Positions 25,403-32,290 of a DNA stretch of 32,290 bases are shown piece after piece. Where the stretch lies: NCBI GenBank assembly GCA_003242645.1, contig QGVC01000005.1, forward strand, positions 1 to 32,290, in the 5' to 3' direction. The stretch comes from Pseudomonadota bacterium. Lineage in GTDB: Bacteria; Pseudomonadota; Alphaproteobacteria; Rhizobiales; Hyphomicrobiaceae. Position 1 is the first letter of the stretch. Each line of letters begins with the position of its first letter. The position numbers were made by a program, and so were the translations under genes. Under the pieces are notes generated by a model. The model was given only the letters and a program-made list of their open reading frames with translations. It ran no database searches and was not told the DNA's origin.

Positions 25403-25416
25403 TTGATTGAAGTCAA
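25403..25416. promoter_or_regulatory. FNR/FixK box upstream of fixN
   Basis: TTGATTGAAGTCAA matches TTGAT-N4-ATCAA with one mismatch (G for A in the right half). It is centred about 86 bp upstream of the fixN ATG. Anaerobox control of fixNOQP is well established in Rhizobiales, so this is probably the oxygen-responsive activator site. Confidence 0.8.
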
Positions 25417-25495
25417 AGAACGTAGAACGGCCGCGGAATAACCGGCACGTACGACACCAAAACCTGTGCCGGTAGCCGATACGAGGGGCACTGAC

Positions 25496-27157
25496 ATGAC
25501 AAACACCACAGTGGAGCGGCGGGCTTTTGCAGACGTCGTCGCGGCTTTGGGATGCGGATTTGGTCTTCTGCTCGGCCTTACTCTGGCTGCGACCGCGCGA
25601 GACGCGGCGATGTCTTTCCACGGAGCTCTGCTGGCGCTGGCGTGTGGCGTTGGCCTGCTGTTCGTGCTGCGGGAGGCGTTTGGCGAAGAATCCAAGTCGC
25701 TAGTGGATGCGCCAGGTTATTTCGACGGCCCAGTAAAAGTCGCGACCATCGCAGCCATTTTTTGGGGGATCGCGGGCTTCGCCGTCGGTGATTTCATCGC
25801 TTGGCAGATGGCCTTCCCGGCACTGAATTTCGATCTGCCGTGGACGAGCTTCGGGCGCATGCGGCCGCTCCACACCTCTGCGGTTATTTTCGCGTTCGGC
25901 GGCAACGCACTGATCGCCACGTCCTTCTACGTCGTGCAGCGGACGTGTCATGCGCGACTTGCCGGCCGTTGGGCGCCTTATTTCGTCGTCTGGGGATATC
26001 AGCTCTTCATCGTGATTGCGGCCACCGGCTACCTCCTCGGCGTCACGCAAAGCAAGGAATACGCCGAGCCTGAGTGGTACGCGGACCTTTGGCTTACCAT
26101 CGTTTGGGTGGTCTACTTCCTCGTTTTCATCGGCACGATCGCGCGCCGTCGTGAGCCGCACATCTACGTCGCGAACTGGTTCTATCTGGCGTTCATCGTC
26201 ACCATCGCGATGCTGCACATCGTGAACAACCTGGCTCTGCCGGTGTCGCTGACTGAAACGAAGAGCTACGTCCTCTTCGCCGGTGTGCAGGATGCGATGA
26301 CCCAGTGGTGGTACGGCCATAACGCCGTTGGTTTCTTCCTGACGGCGGGCTTCCTGGGCATCATGTACTACTTCATTCCGAAGCGCGTTGAGCGGCCGGT
26401 TTATTCCTACCGGCTGTCAATTGTGCACTTCTGGGCACTGATCTTCATCTACATCTGGGCGGGCCCGCACCACCTGCACTACACGGCGCTTCCGGATTGG
26501 GTGCAGACCCTCGGCATGACGTTCTCGGTGATGTTGTGGATGCCGTCCTGGGGCGGCATGATCAACGGCCTGATGACCCTGTCCGGCGCCTGGGACAAGC
26601 TCCGCACTGACCCTGTCGTCCGGCTGCTCGTGGTCTCCGTCGCCTTCTACGGCATGTCGACGTTCGAGGGGCCGCTGATGTCGATAAAGGCGGTCAACTC
26701 GCTCAGCCATTACACCGACTGGACCATCGGCCACGTGCATTCCGGCGCGCTCGGTTGGGTCGCGATGGTCTCCTTCGGCGCCATCTACTGCCTTGTGCCG
26801 TGGCTGTGGGGCCGGCGTGGGCTCTACTCGCTCCGCCTCGTCGAGTGGCACTTCTGGATCTCGACCGTCGGCATCCTGCTCTACATCACGGCGATGTGGG
26901 TTTCCGGCATCCTCCAGGGCCTGATGTGGCGCGCCTACGATAGCCTCGGCTTCCTGCAGTACTCGTTCGTCGAGACCGTCGAGGCCATGAAGCCCTTCTA
27001 CATTATCCGCGCGACGGGCGGGCTGCTGTTCCTGATCGGCTCACTGGTGATGGCCTACAACATCTGGCGCACCGTTCGCGGCGATGAGCCCGTGGACGCA
27101 ATGGAGCAGCCGCGCGTGGCGGCGGCCCCTGAGCTGCGCCCGGTTCCGGCGGAATAA
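25496..27157 (+). CDS. fixN: cbb3-type cytochrome c oxidase subunit I (CcoN/FixN)
   Basis: Catalytic haem-copper subunit of the high-affinity cbb3 oxidase, reducing oxygen at micro-oxic levels and pumping protons across the inner membrane. The 553-residue polytopic protein has His126 (MRPLHTSAV) as a likely low-spin haem ligand. CuB-site histidines are His275 (YGHNAVGFF) and His325/His326 (AGPHHLHYT). A haem-ligand pair is His413/His415 in [11 protein letters not shown]. About two extra hydrophobic helices precede residue 70. ATG at 25496 with GAGGGG upstream; an open frame to 25466 is not supported. It is first in fixNOQP, 12 bp before fixO, with an FNR/FixK box upstream. Confidence 0.97.
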   Translation: MTNTTVERRAFADVVAALGCGFGLLLGLTLAATARDAAMSFHGALLALACGVGLLFVLREAFGEESKSLVDAPGYFDGPVKVATIAAIFWGIAGFAVGDFIAWQMAFPALNFDLPWTSFGRMRPLHTSAVIFAFGGNALIATSFYVVQRTCHARLAGRWAPYFVVWGYQLFIVIAATGYLLGVTQSKEYAEPEWYADLWLTIVWVVYFLVFIGTIARRREPHIYVANWFYLAFIVTIAMLHIVNNLALPVSLTETKSYVLFAGVQDAMTQWWYGHNAVGFFLTAGFLGIMYYFIPKRVERPVYSYRLSIVHFWALIFIYIWAGPHHLHYTALPDWVQTLGMTFSVMLWMPSWGGMINGLMTLSGAWDKLRTDPVVRLLVVSVAFYGMSTFEGPLMSIKAVNSLSHYTDWTIGHVHSGALGWVAMVSFGAIYCLVPWLWGRRGLYSLRLVEWHFWISTVGILLYITAMWVSGILQGLMWRAYDSLGFLQYSFVETVEAMKPFYIIRATGGLLFLIGSLVMAYNIWRTVRGDEPVDAMEQPRVAAAPELRPVPAE

Positions 27158-27169
27158 GGGGGCTTCGCA

Positions 27170-27898
27170 ATGTTGAAACACGAAATTCTCGAAAAGAACT
27201 CGATCCTTCTGCTGATCGGCATTCTGATCGTCGTGTCCATAGGCGGCATCGTGCAGATTGCACCGCTGTTCTGGATCGACAGCACGATCGAAAAGGTGCA
27301 GGGCATGAGGCCCTACACCCCGCTCGAGCTGGCCGGCCGGGACATCTACATCCGCGAAGGCTGCTACACCTGCCATAGCCAGATGGTCCGTACACTGCGT
27401 GACGAAGTGGAGCGTTACGGCCATTACAGCCTCGCGGCGGAGAGCATGTACGACCATCCGTTCCTGTGGGGCTCGAAGCGGACGGGGCCCGATCTCGCCC
27501 GGGTCGGCGGCAAGTACTCCGACCAATGGCACGTGGAGCACTTGATCAATCCGCGCTCCGTCGTGCCGGAGAGCATCATGCCCGCGTATCCGTGGCTCAC
27601 CCGCAAGCTCGATGCGGAAAATATCCAAGAGCGCCTGAAGACGCTGCGGGCTTTGGGTGTTCCGTACACGGACGAGATGATCGAGAAAGCCTTCGACGAT
27701 TTGAAGGCGCAGGTGGACCCCGACTCGCGGGCCGCGCGGGAGCTGCTTCAGCGCTACCCCAAGGCCAAGGTCGCCAAGTTCGATGGCCGGCCAGGCGAAG
27801 AGATCAGTGAACTCGATGCACTCATCGCCTATCTGCAGGTGCTCGGCACGCTGGTTGATTTCGCCAGCTTCGATGCCGCCGGCCCCAACCTGAGGTGA
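27170..27898 (+). CDS. fixO: cbb3-type cytochrome c oxidase subunit II (CcoO/FixO)
   Basis: Membrane-anchored monohaem cytochrome c passing electrons to FixN. In 242 residues there is one N-terminal TM helix (about 11-33). The c-haem site is CYTCH (Cys65, Cys68, His69), and the likely distal ligand is Met137 in [32 protein letters not shown] and [15 protein letters not shown] are family hallmarks. It starts 12 bp after fixN. Confidence 0.97.
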   Translation: MLKHEILEKNSILLLIGILIVVSIGGIVQIAPLFWIDSTIEKVQGMRPYTPLELAGRDIYIREGCYTCHSQMVRTLRDEVERYGHYSLAAESMYDHPFLWGSKRTGPDLARVGGKYSDQWHVEHLINPRSVVPESIMPAYPWLTRKLDAENIQERLKTLRALGVPYTDEMIEKAFDDLKAQVDPDSRAARELLQRYPKAKVAKFDGRPGEEISELDALIAYLQVLGTLVDFASFDAAGPNLR

Positions 27899-27909
27899 GG
27901 GCCAGCATC

Positions 27910-28089
27910 ATGACCTACGACACTGTCGCACAATTCAGCCAGATCACCTCGCTGTTCCTTTTCATAGCGCTGTTCATCGGGGTCATTGCCTACGCTTTCT
28001 GGCCCGGAAATCGCCGGCGCTTCGAAGCGGCGCAACGTCAAGCGCTCGATCTCGATGATGACACCGCTCTCCGCAGAGGCCGCAAATGA
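27910..28089 (+). CDS. fixQ: cbb3-type cytochrome c oxidase subunit IV (CcoQ/FixQ)
   Basis: Small accessory subunit that stabilises the cbb3 complex. The 59 residues begin MTYDTVAQFSQ and contain one TM helix (about 11-32) ending in AYAFWPGNRRRFEAA, the typical FixQ tail. ATG at 27910 is preferred over a GTG at 27895 that would overlap the fixO stop. It overlaps fixP by 4 bp (ATGA), indicating coupled translation. Confidence 0.93.
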   Translation: MTYDTVAQFSQITSLFLFIALFIGVIAYAFWPGNRRRFEAAQRQALDLDDDTALRRGRK

Positions 28090-28952
28090 GCACGAAAGAA
28101 ATCGACGAGGTCACCGGTGTCGAGACCACCGGTCATGAGTGGGACGGCATCAAGGAACTGAACAAGCCGCTCCCCAAGTGGTGGGTTTGGACGTTCTGGG
28201 CCACCATCATCTGGTCCATCGGCTACTGGGTGCTCTATCCAGCCTTTCCGACGCTGACAGGATACACGAAAGGTGTGCTTGGCTATAGTCAGCGAGCGGT
28301 GGTGGCTGAGCAGATCGAAGCTGCGCGTGCCGAACAAGCGAAGTTCCGCGATGCGCTCGCCGCGACACCACTTGAGCAAGTGAAGGACGATCCGGAGCTC
28401 CTGCGGTTCGCAATGGCCGGAGGCGCTGCGGTTTTCGCCGACAACTGCGCGCCATGCCATGGCCGCGGCGCGCAAGGGTTCCCCGGCTATCCTAACCTCA
28501 ACGATGATGAATGGCTGTGGGGCGGGAGCATCGAGGACATCCACAACACGATCCGCTTCGGAATTCGCTCGGGCCACCCCGAGGGGCGTGATAGCCAGAT
28601 GCCGCGATTTGGCATCGACCAGCTCCTCGATCGTAATCAGATCTCCGATACGGCAGAGTACGTCCTGTCTCTGTCCGGCCGGGCGACGGATGAGGCGGCG
28701 GTTGCGCGCGGGCGGGAAATCTTTGCGGAGCAGTGCGTCGCGTGTCACGGCGAGGACGGTAAAGGCAACGTCGAGCTAGGTGCGCCGAACCTCGCGGATG
28801 CGATCTGGCTCTATGGCGGCTCAAAGGAAGATATCATGGAGAGCATCAGGACGGGCCGTGGCGGCCAGATGCCATCATGGGAGGGCCGTCTTGATCCAGT
28901 GACGATCAAGTCGCTCGCCGTCTATGTCCACTCGCTTGGTGGCGGACAATGA
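28086..28952 (+). CDS. fixP: cbb3-type cytochrome c oxidase subunit III (CcoP/FixP)
   Basis: Dihaem cytochrome c subunit that receives electrons from soluble cytochrome c in the periplasm. The 288-residue protein starts with a cytoplasmic stretch containing DGIKELNKPLPKWW, followed by a TM helix (about 33-53). Two c-haem sites are CAPCH (Cys121, Cys124, His125) and CVACH (Cys217, Cys220, His221). The first haem domain ends near residue 197. It closes the fixNOQP unit, and a strong hairpin follows at 29018-29057. Confidence 0.97.
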   Translation: MSTKEIDEVTGVETTGHEWDGIKELNKPLPKWWVWTFWATIIWSIGYWVLYPAFPTLTGYTKGVLGYSQRAVVAEQIEAARAEQAKFRDALAATPLEQVKDDPELLRFAMAGGAAVFADNCAPCHGRGAQGFPGYPNLNDDEWLWGGSIEDIHNTIRFGIRSGHPEGRDSQMPRFGIDQLLDRNQISDTAEYVLSLSGRATDEAAVARGREIFAEQCVACHGEDGKGNVELGAPNLADAIWLYGGSKEDIMESIRTGRGGQMPSWEGRLDPVTIKSLAVYVHSLGGGQ

Positions 28953-29017
28953 GCGGTAGCCGGACTTTGTCCGAAAGCAAAGCGTAGCGCCCTCGACCAT
29001 GGTCTGTAGGCGAGGGT

Positions 29018-29057
29018 AGGTGAGGGGCAGCGAGGCGGACGGGCCTGCTCCTCACCT
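29018..29057 (+). terminator. Strong hairpin between fixP and fixG (terminator or processing site)
   Basis: AGGTGAGGGGCAG (29018-29030) pairs with CTGCTCCTCACCT (29045-29057) over 13 bp with one G-U pair and a 14-nt loop. CTGATTTC follows, only a weak T-run. It lies about 65 bp past fixP and 34 bp before fixG. It could partly terminate or stabilise the upstream fixNOQP message. Confidence 0.65.
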
Positions 29058-29091
29058 CTGATTTCTCCGACGCAGGAGGGTAAGGAGACCG

Positions 29092-30606
29092 ATGACCTCC
29101 ATGCCGCAAAATCTAAAGCCTGCCGATTTCATCAATGAAGCCGCGCCCGGGGTCGAACGGCACGATGTTGCTGCCATCAACCGGAGGGATCGGCGGGAGC
29201 TTTATGCAGCTCGGCAGAAGGTCTATCCGCGCCTCGCCCACGGCCGATTCCGGAACATCAAATGGGCGGTCATGGCGATTACGCTCAGCGTTTATTACCT
29301 GCTGCCCTGGCTGCGTTGGGATCGCGGTCCAAATTTGCCCGACCAGGCTGTTTTGCTCGATTTCGCCAATGGCCGATTGTTCCTGTTTTTTCTCGAAATC
29401 TGGCCCCAGGAGCTCTACTACATCACAGGCATCCTGGTGATTTCGGCCCTTAGCCTGTTTCTCGTTACAGCGTTGGCAGGCCGCGTTTGGTGCGGCTATG
29501 CGTGCCCGCAGACCGTTTGGACCGACCTCATGATCGCCGTCGAGCGGTTTTGGCAGGGCGACCGCAACGCGCGCATCCGCCTCGATAAGGAGCCCTGGAC
29601 CGCAACGAAGATTTTCAAGAAAACCATGACACATCTCTCGTGGCTTCTTATCGCTTTGGCCACGGGCGGTGCGCTCGTCTTCTATTTCCGCGATGCACCG
29701 ACGCTTGCGAGGGAGCTGGTCACCGGCACGGCACCGGCAATTGCGTATCTTTTCCTCGGCATTTTCACGTTCACTACGTATTTGCTCGGCGGCATCGCGC
29801 GCGAGCAGGTCTGCATTTACATGTGCCCGTGGCCGCGCATCCAGGGCGCGATGGTCGATCGCCATACGCTGCTCGTCAGCTACAGAGCCGACAGGGGCGA
29901 GCCGCGCGGGCCACTGCGCAAAGGCCAAGGCTGGGAGGGGCGCGGCGACTGCATCGATTGCAAGGCCTGCGTGGCGGTTTGCCCGATGGGCATCGATATT
30001 CGTGACGGTCTGCAACTCGAATGCATTCAGTGCGCGCTCTGCATCGATGCCTGCAACGAGATCATGGACAAGGTCGGGCGTCCGCGTGGCCTGATTGCTT
30101 ACGACACAATCGCGAAAAAGGAGGCCAAGGCTGCCGGCGTCAACCATGAGCCCCTGAAGTTGGTCCGTCCTCGGACAGTGCTTTACTCCTGCCTGATCGT
30201 GCTCGTTGCAGGCGTGATGGCGCTCGGGCTGATTTCACGCACGACGCTCGAGGTCAACGTTCTGCACGATCGCGGCGTGCTGTTCGTGCCGCTCTCCGAT
30301 GGCGGCGTGCGCAATGCGTATTCGGTGAAAGTGCTGAACAAGCGGCACGAAGCTGTGAACGTCGATCTCGCCGTCGAAGGCTTGCCGGGGGCGCAGATGA
30401 GGATCGTCGGCCATGACGGCAATGGCGCCATCAGCGTTCCGCCCGACGATGTTCGTGAAGTGCGAGTTCTGGTTACGGTTCCGCCGGAGCATGTCGGCGA
30501 TCTGACGCCACCTTCGACCCGCTTCGACTTCATTGTCAGGGATGCTGAAACCGGCACCGAAATGCGCCGGGATGCCATCTTCCAAAGCGCGTCACCCGGC
30601 AAATGA
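29092..30606 (+). CDS. fixG: Cytochrome c oxidase accessory protein CcoG/FixG
   Basis: Membrane polyferredoxin that helps cbb3 assembly, known in the family as a Cu(II) reductase. The 504 residues contain about five TM helices, including near 58-74, 109-129, 182-198, 214-234 and 394-412. Two [4Fe-4S] motifs lie between them: Cys287, Cys290, Cys293, Cys297 and Cys311, Cys314, Cys317, Cys321. Conserved pairs CGYAC (134, 138) and CIYMC (241, 245) lie in membrane segments. A C-terminal Ig-like periplasmic domain follows (about 415-500). The start is set by AAGGAG just upstream of the ATG at 29092. Confidence 0.96.
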   Translation: MTSMPQNLKPADFINEAAPGVERHDVAAINRRDRRELYAARQKVYPRLAHGRFRNIKWAVMAITLSVYYLLPWLRWDRGPNLPDQAVLLDFANGRLFLFFLEIWPQELYYITGILVISALSLFLVTALAGRVWCGYACPQTVWTDLMIAVERFWQGDRNARIRLDKEPWTATKIFKKTMTHLSWLLIALATGGALVFYFRDAPTLARELVTGTAPAIAYLFLGIFTFTTYLLGGIAREQVCIYMCPWPRIQGAMVDRHTLLVSYRADRGEPRGPLRKGQGWEGRGDCIDCKACVAVCPMGIDIRDGLQLECIQCALCIDACNEIMDKVGRPRGLIAYDTIAKKEAKAAGVNHEPLKLVRPRTVLYSCLIVLVAGVMALGLISRTTLEVNVLHDRGVLFVPLSDGGVRNAYSVKVLNKRHEAVNVDLAVEGLPGAQMRIVGHDGNGAISVPPDDVREVRVLVTVPPEHVGDLTPPSTRFDFIVRDAETGTEMRRDAIFQSASPGK

Positions 30607-30623
30607 GGTGTGGAGGCGCGATG

Positions 30624-31121
30624 ATGTCAGCGAAACGTTCGGAAGGACTGACCGGGCGGCATGTGCTGATCGGCGTGCTCGCCTTTTTTGGAACGGTGTT
30701 CTTGGCGAACGGCATTTTTCTGTATTCGGCGCTTTCGACATATACCGGCGTCGTCGCCGACGAGCCTTACCGCAAGGGATTGCACTACAACAAGCGCATT
30801 GCTGCCGCCGAACGCCAGGAGAGCCTCGGTTGGTCGGCTGAGACGAAGCTCGTTCCGGAAGAGGGGCTGTCGCTCGTGCTGCGCGACCGTAATGGGCGGC
30901 CGGTTTCCGGCTTGTTCGTCTCCGGCGTCGTGGGTCGGCCATCGACTAATCGGCATGATCGGAAAGTGACGCTCATTGAGGTCGAGCCCGGCCGATACGC
31001 CGCGCCGATTGAGGAGCTTTCGCCTGGCGCCTGGCTGGTTGATCTCCAGGCCGTCTGGATCGGCACGGGGGACAAGGAGCCAGTTTACAGATTGAGGAAG
31101 CGGGAATGGGTCAAGTCCTGA
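30624..31121 (+). CDS. fixH: FixH family protein (cbb3 oxidase assembly)
   Basis: Small membrane protein required for cbb3 oxidase biogenesis, usually encoded with fixG and fixI. The 165-residue product has one N-terminal TM helix (about 15-38, HVLIGVLAFFGTVFLANGIFL), then TYTGVVADEPYRKGLHYNK and a beta-rich periplasmic domain. ATG at 30624 (7 bp after GGAGG) is preferred; ATG 30621 and ATG 30603, the latter overlapping the fixG stop, are in frame. Its 3' end overlaps fixI by 16 bp. Confidence 0.92.
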   Translation: MSAKRSEGLTGRHVLIGVLAFFGTVFLANGIFLYSALSTYTGVVADEPYRKGLHYNKRIAAAERQESLGWSAETKLVPEEGLSLVLRDRNGRPVSGLFVSGVVGRPSTNRHDRKVTLIEVEPGRYAAPIEELSPGAWLVDLQAVWIGTGDKEPVYRLRKREWVKS

Positions 31122-32290
31122 CGGATCTCGCGGTCGCTCCCGTCACAACAGATCGCAAGCAGCAAGACGCACCGCTCGAAACGACCACGCTTGTCGTCGA
31201 GAACATGCACTGCGGCGGGTGCATGCGGAAGGTCGAGCAGGCGCTGAGCAGCGAGCCAGGCGTGATTTCGGCACGGGCAAATCTATCGGCTCGTCGCGTG
31301 ACCGTGGTGAGCGAGAAAGGCCGGCGGAGCGCCGAGGACTTGATCGAGGCGCTGGCAAAGGCGGGATACAAAGCCGCTCCGCTACTCGACGATGCAGCAG
31401 ATGCCGGGCAGGCCGACCAGCAGTTCCTGCGTCGCGTCGGTGTGGCGGGCTTCGCTGCCGCCAACATCATGCTGCTTTCGGTCTCCGTATGGTCGGGACA
31501 GGCCGGCGGCGACATGGAGCAGTCGATCCAGACGCTCTTCCACTGGATCTCGGCGCTCATCGCGTTGCCAGCAGTGGCCTATGCAGGCCAGCCGTTCTTC
31601 CGCTCGGCCGTCGACGCGCTGAAGGCCCGCAATCTCAACATGGACGTGCCGATCTCGCTGGCGATCCTGCTGGCGACGGGCATGAGCCTCTATCAAACGA
31701 TGCGGGGCAGCGAGCACGTCTATTTCGATGCTTCCGTATCGCTTCTCTTCTTCCTGCTGATCGGTCGCTTCCTCGACCAGCGGATGCGCACGCGCGCGGC
31801 AGGGGCTGCGGCCAACCTGCTCGGTCTGCGCTCCATGATGGCGACGGTCGTCGAGGCGGACGGCCGCACGGAGCGGCTTCCGGCGCGTCTCCTTGCGCCG
31901 GGGATGCGCATCCTTGTGGCAACGGGCGAGCGGATCGGAGTTGACGGCCGAGTCATCGAAGGCACCGGGGCCGTCGATGAAAGCCTCATCACGGGCGAGG
32001 CGACGCCGGTTACCGTTGACCCAGGTCGCCAAGTGTTCGCCGGCACGGTCAACATGGGCCAGCCGTTGCTGATCGAGGCGACGGCCACCAACGAAGGCAC
32101 GCTGCTTGCCGAGATCGGGCGGCTGATGACGGCCGCTGAGCAAAGCCGGGGGCGGTATGTGCGCCTCGCGGACCGGGCTGCGCGCCTTTATGCGCCCGCG
32201 GTGCATCTGCTGGGCCTGTTGACGTTCATCGGCTGGATGCTCCTGGGGCACGGCTGGGAGCAGGCGCTGACGGCGGCCATAGCTGTGCTG
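31106..32290 (+). CDS. fixI: Copper-transporting P1B-type ATPase FixI/CcoI (3' end beyond window)
   Basis: Copper exporter that supplies copper for cbb3 oxidase assembly. The first 395 residues are present and the frame runs to the window edge without a stop. The N-terminal HMA domain (about 27-95) has the CxxC metal site MHCGGC (Cys36, Cys39). TM helices lie near 115-135, 150-168, 185-200 and 212-228, and again after about 370. The actuator domain carries the TGE loop (residues 296-298) in DESLITGEATPV. The CPC transmembrane motif and DKTGT phosphorylation site lie outside the window. ATG at 31106 overlaps the end of fixH, consistent with coupled translation. Confidence 0.94.
   Translation, partial: MGQVLTDLAVAPVTTDRKQQDAPLETTTLVVENMHCGGCMRKVEQALSSEPGVISARANLSARRVTVVSEKGRRSAEDLIEALAKAGYKAAPLLDDAADAGQADQQFLRRVGVAGFAAANIMLLSVSVWSGQAGGDMEQSIQTLFHWISALIALPAVAYAGQPFFRSAVDALKARNLNMDVPISLAILLATGMSLYQTMRGSEHVYFDASVSLLFFLLIGRFLDQRMRTRAAGAAANLLGLRSMMATVVEADGRTERLPARLLAPGMRILVATGERIGVDGRVIEGTGAVDESLITGEATPVTVDPGRQVFAGTVNMGQPLLIEATATNEGTLLAEIGRLMTAAEQSRGRYVRLADRAARLYAPAVHLLGLLTFIGWMLLGHGWEQALTAAIAVL

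Noticed and set aside
28990..29016. Stem CCCTCG/CGAGGG just after fixP
   Set aside because: Short stem, 15-nt loop and no T-run; the adjacent 13-bp hairpin at 29018-29057 is much stronger.
29113..30147. 344-residue minus-strand open frame opposite fixG
   Set aside because: Antisense shadow of a complete, motif-bearing fixG; no ribosome-binding site or recognisable domain.
31382..32251. 289-residue minus-strand open frame opposite fixI
   Set aside because: The HMA and actuator motifs are on the plus strand in a continuous frame; the minus-strand translation is low-complexity and His/Arg-rich.

Overview
The window reads as a chromosomal segment of an alphaproteobacterium, most likely order Hyphomicrobiales and plausibly Hyphomicrobiaceae. 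The inference rests on high-GC codon use, a rhizobial-style fixNOQP-fixGHI cbb3 oxidase cluster with FNR/FixK boxes, a PhaR repressor beside phaA-phaB, an alphaproteobacterial Zur, and a very long coiled-coil protein resembling the polar growth-ring scaffolds (GPR/RgsE) of unipolarly growing Rhizobiales. No rRNA, tRNA, transposase, phage gene or CRISPR array is visible. The species cannot be named from sequence alone.

Layout. (1) 11-3552, minus strand: zur, znuC and znuB (zinc uptake and its repressor, no znuA), then ispG (MEP isoprenoid pathway). (2) 3684-5767, minus: a small membrane-anchored coiled-coil protein, a GYD-family protein and a farnesyl-diphosphate-synthase-type ispA. (3) 5870-7566, plus: mtgA (peptidoglycan glycosyltransferase), rpmF (L32) and a small membrane protein. 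(4) 7650-10620: phaR (minus), divergent from phaA and phaB (plus), the polyhydroxybutyrate precursor pathway with its regulator; no phaC is present. (5) 10637-20576: a mostly minus-strand envelope-flavoured stretch. It holds an HcaT-like MFS transporter, an unrecognised 236-residue protein (plus), a 1085-residue multi-TM/coiled-coil protein with an internal tandem duplication, a dipeptide epimerase, and the 1048-residue GPR/RgsE-like scaffold. The last two look like an operon closed by a good terminator. (6) 20907-23144, plus: a lone Hpt protein, an adrenodoxin-type [2Fe-2S] ferredoxin and a thioredoxin-reductase-like ferredoxin-NADP reductase. (7) 23155-24735: an orphan OmpR-family response regulator divergent from an FNR/FixK-class activator without an iron-sulfur cluster. 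(8) 24864-32290, plus: an unknown 164-residue protein, then fixNOQP, fixG, fixH and a 3'-truncated fixI; FNR/FixK boxes lie before the unknown gene and before fixN.

How the genes fit together. The right half is a low-oxygen respiratory module. The CRP/FNR protein has the E-x2-SR recognition helix expected to read the TTGAT-N4-ATCAA-type sites seen upstream of the 164-residue gene and fixN. fixNOQP encode the oxidase, and fixGHI supply copper and assembly functions. The centre combines reserve-polymer synthesis with likely cell-envelope and polar-growth functions. The most novel material is the pair of giant coiled-coil membrane proteins, the GPR-like/epimerase operon, the FNR-box-controlled orphan protein, and several unexplained intergenic palindromes.
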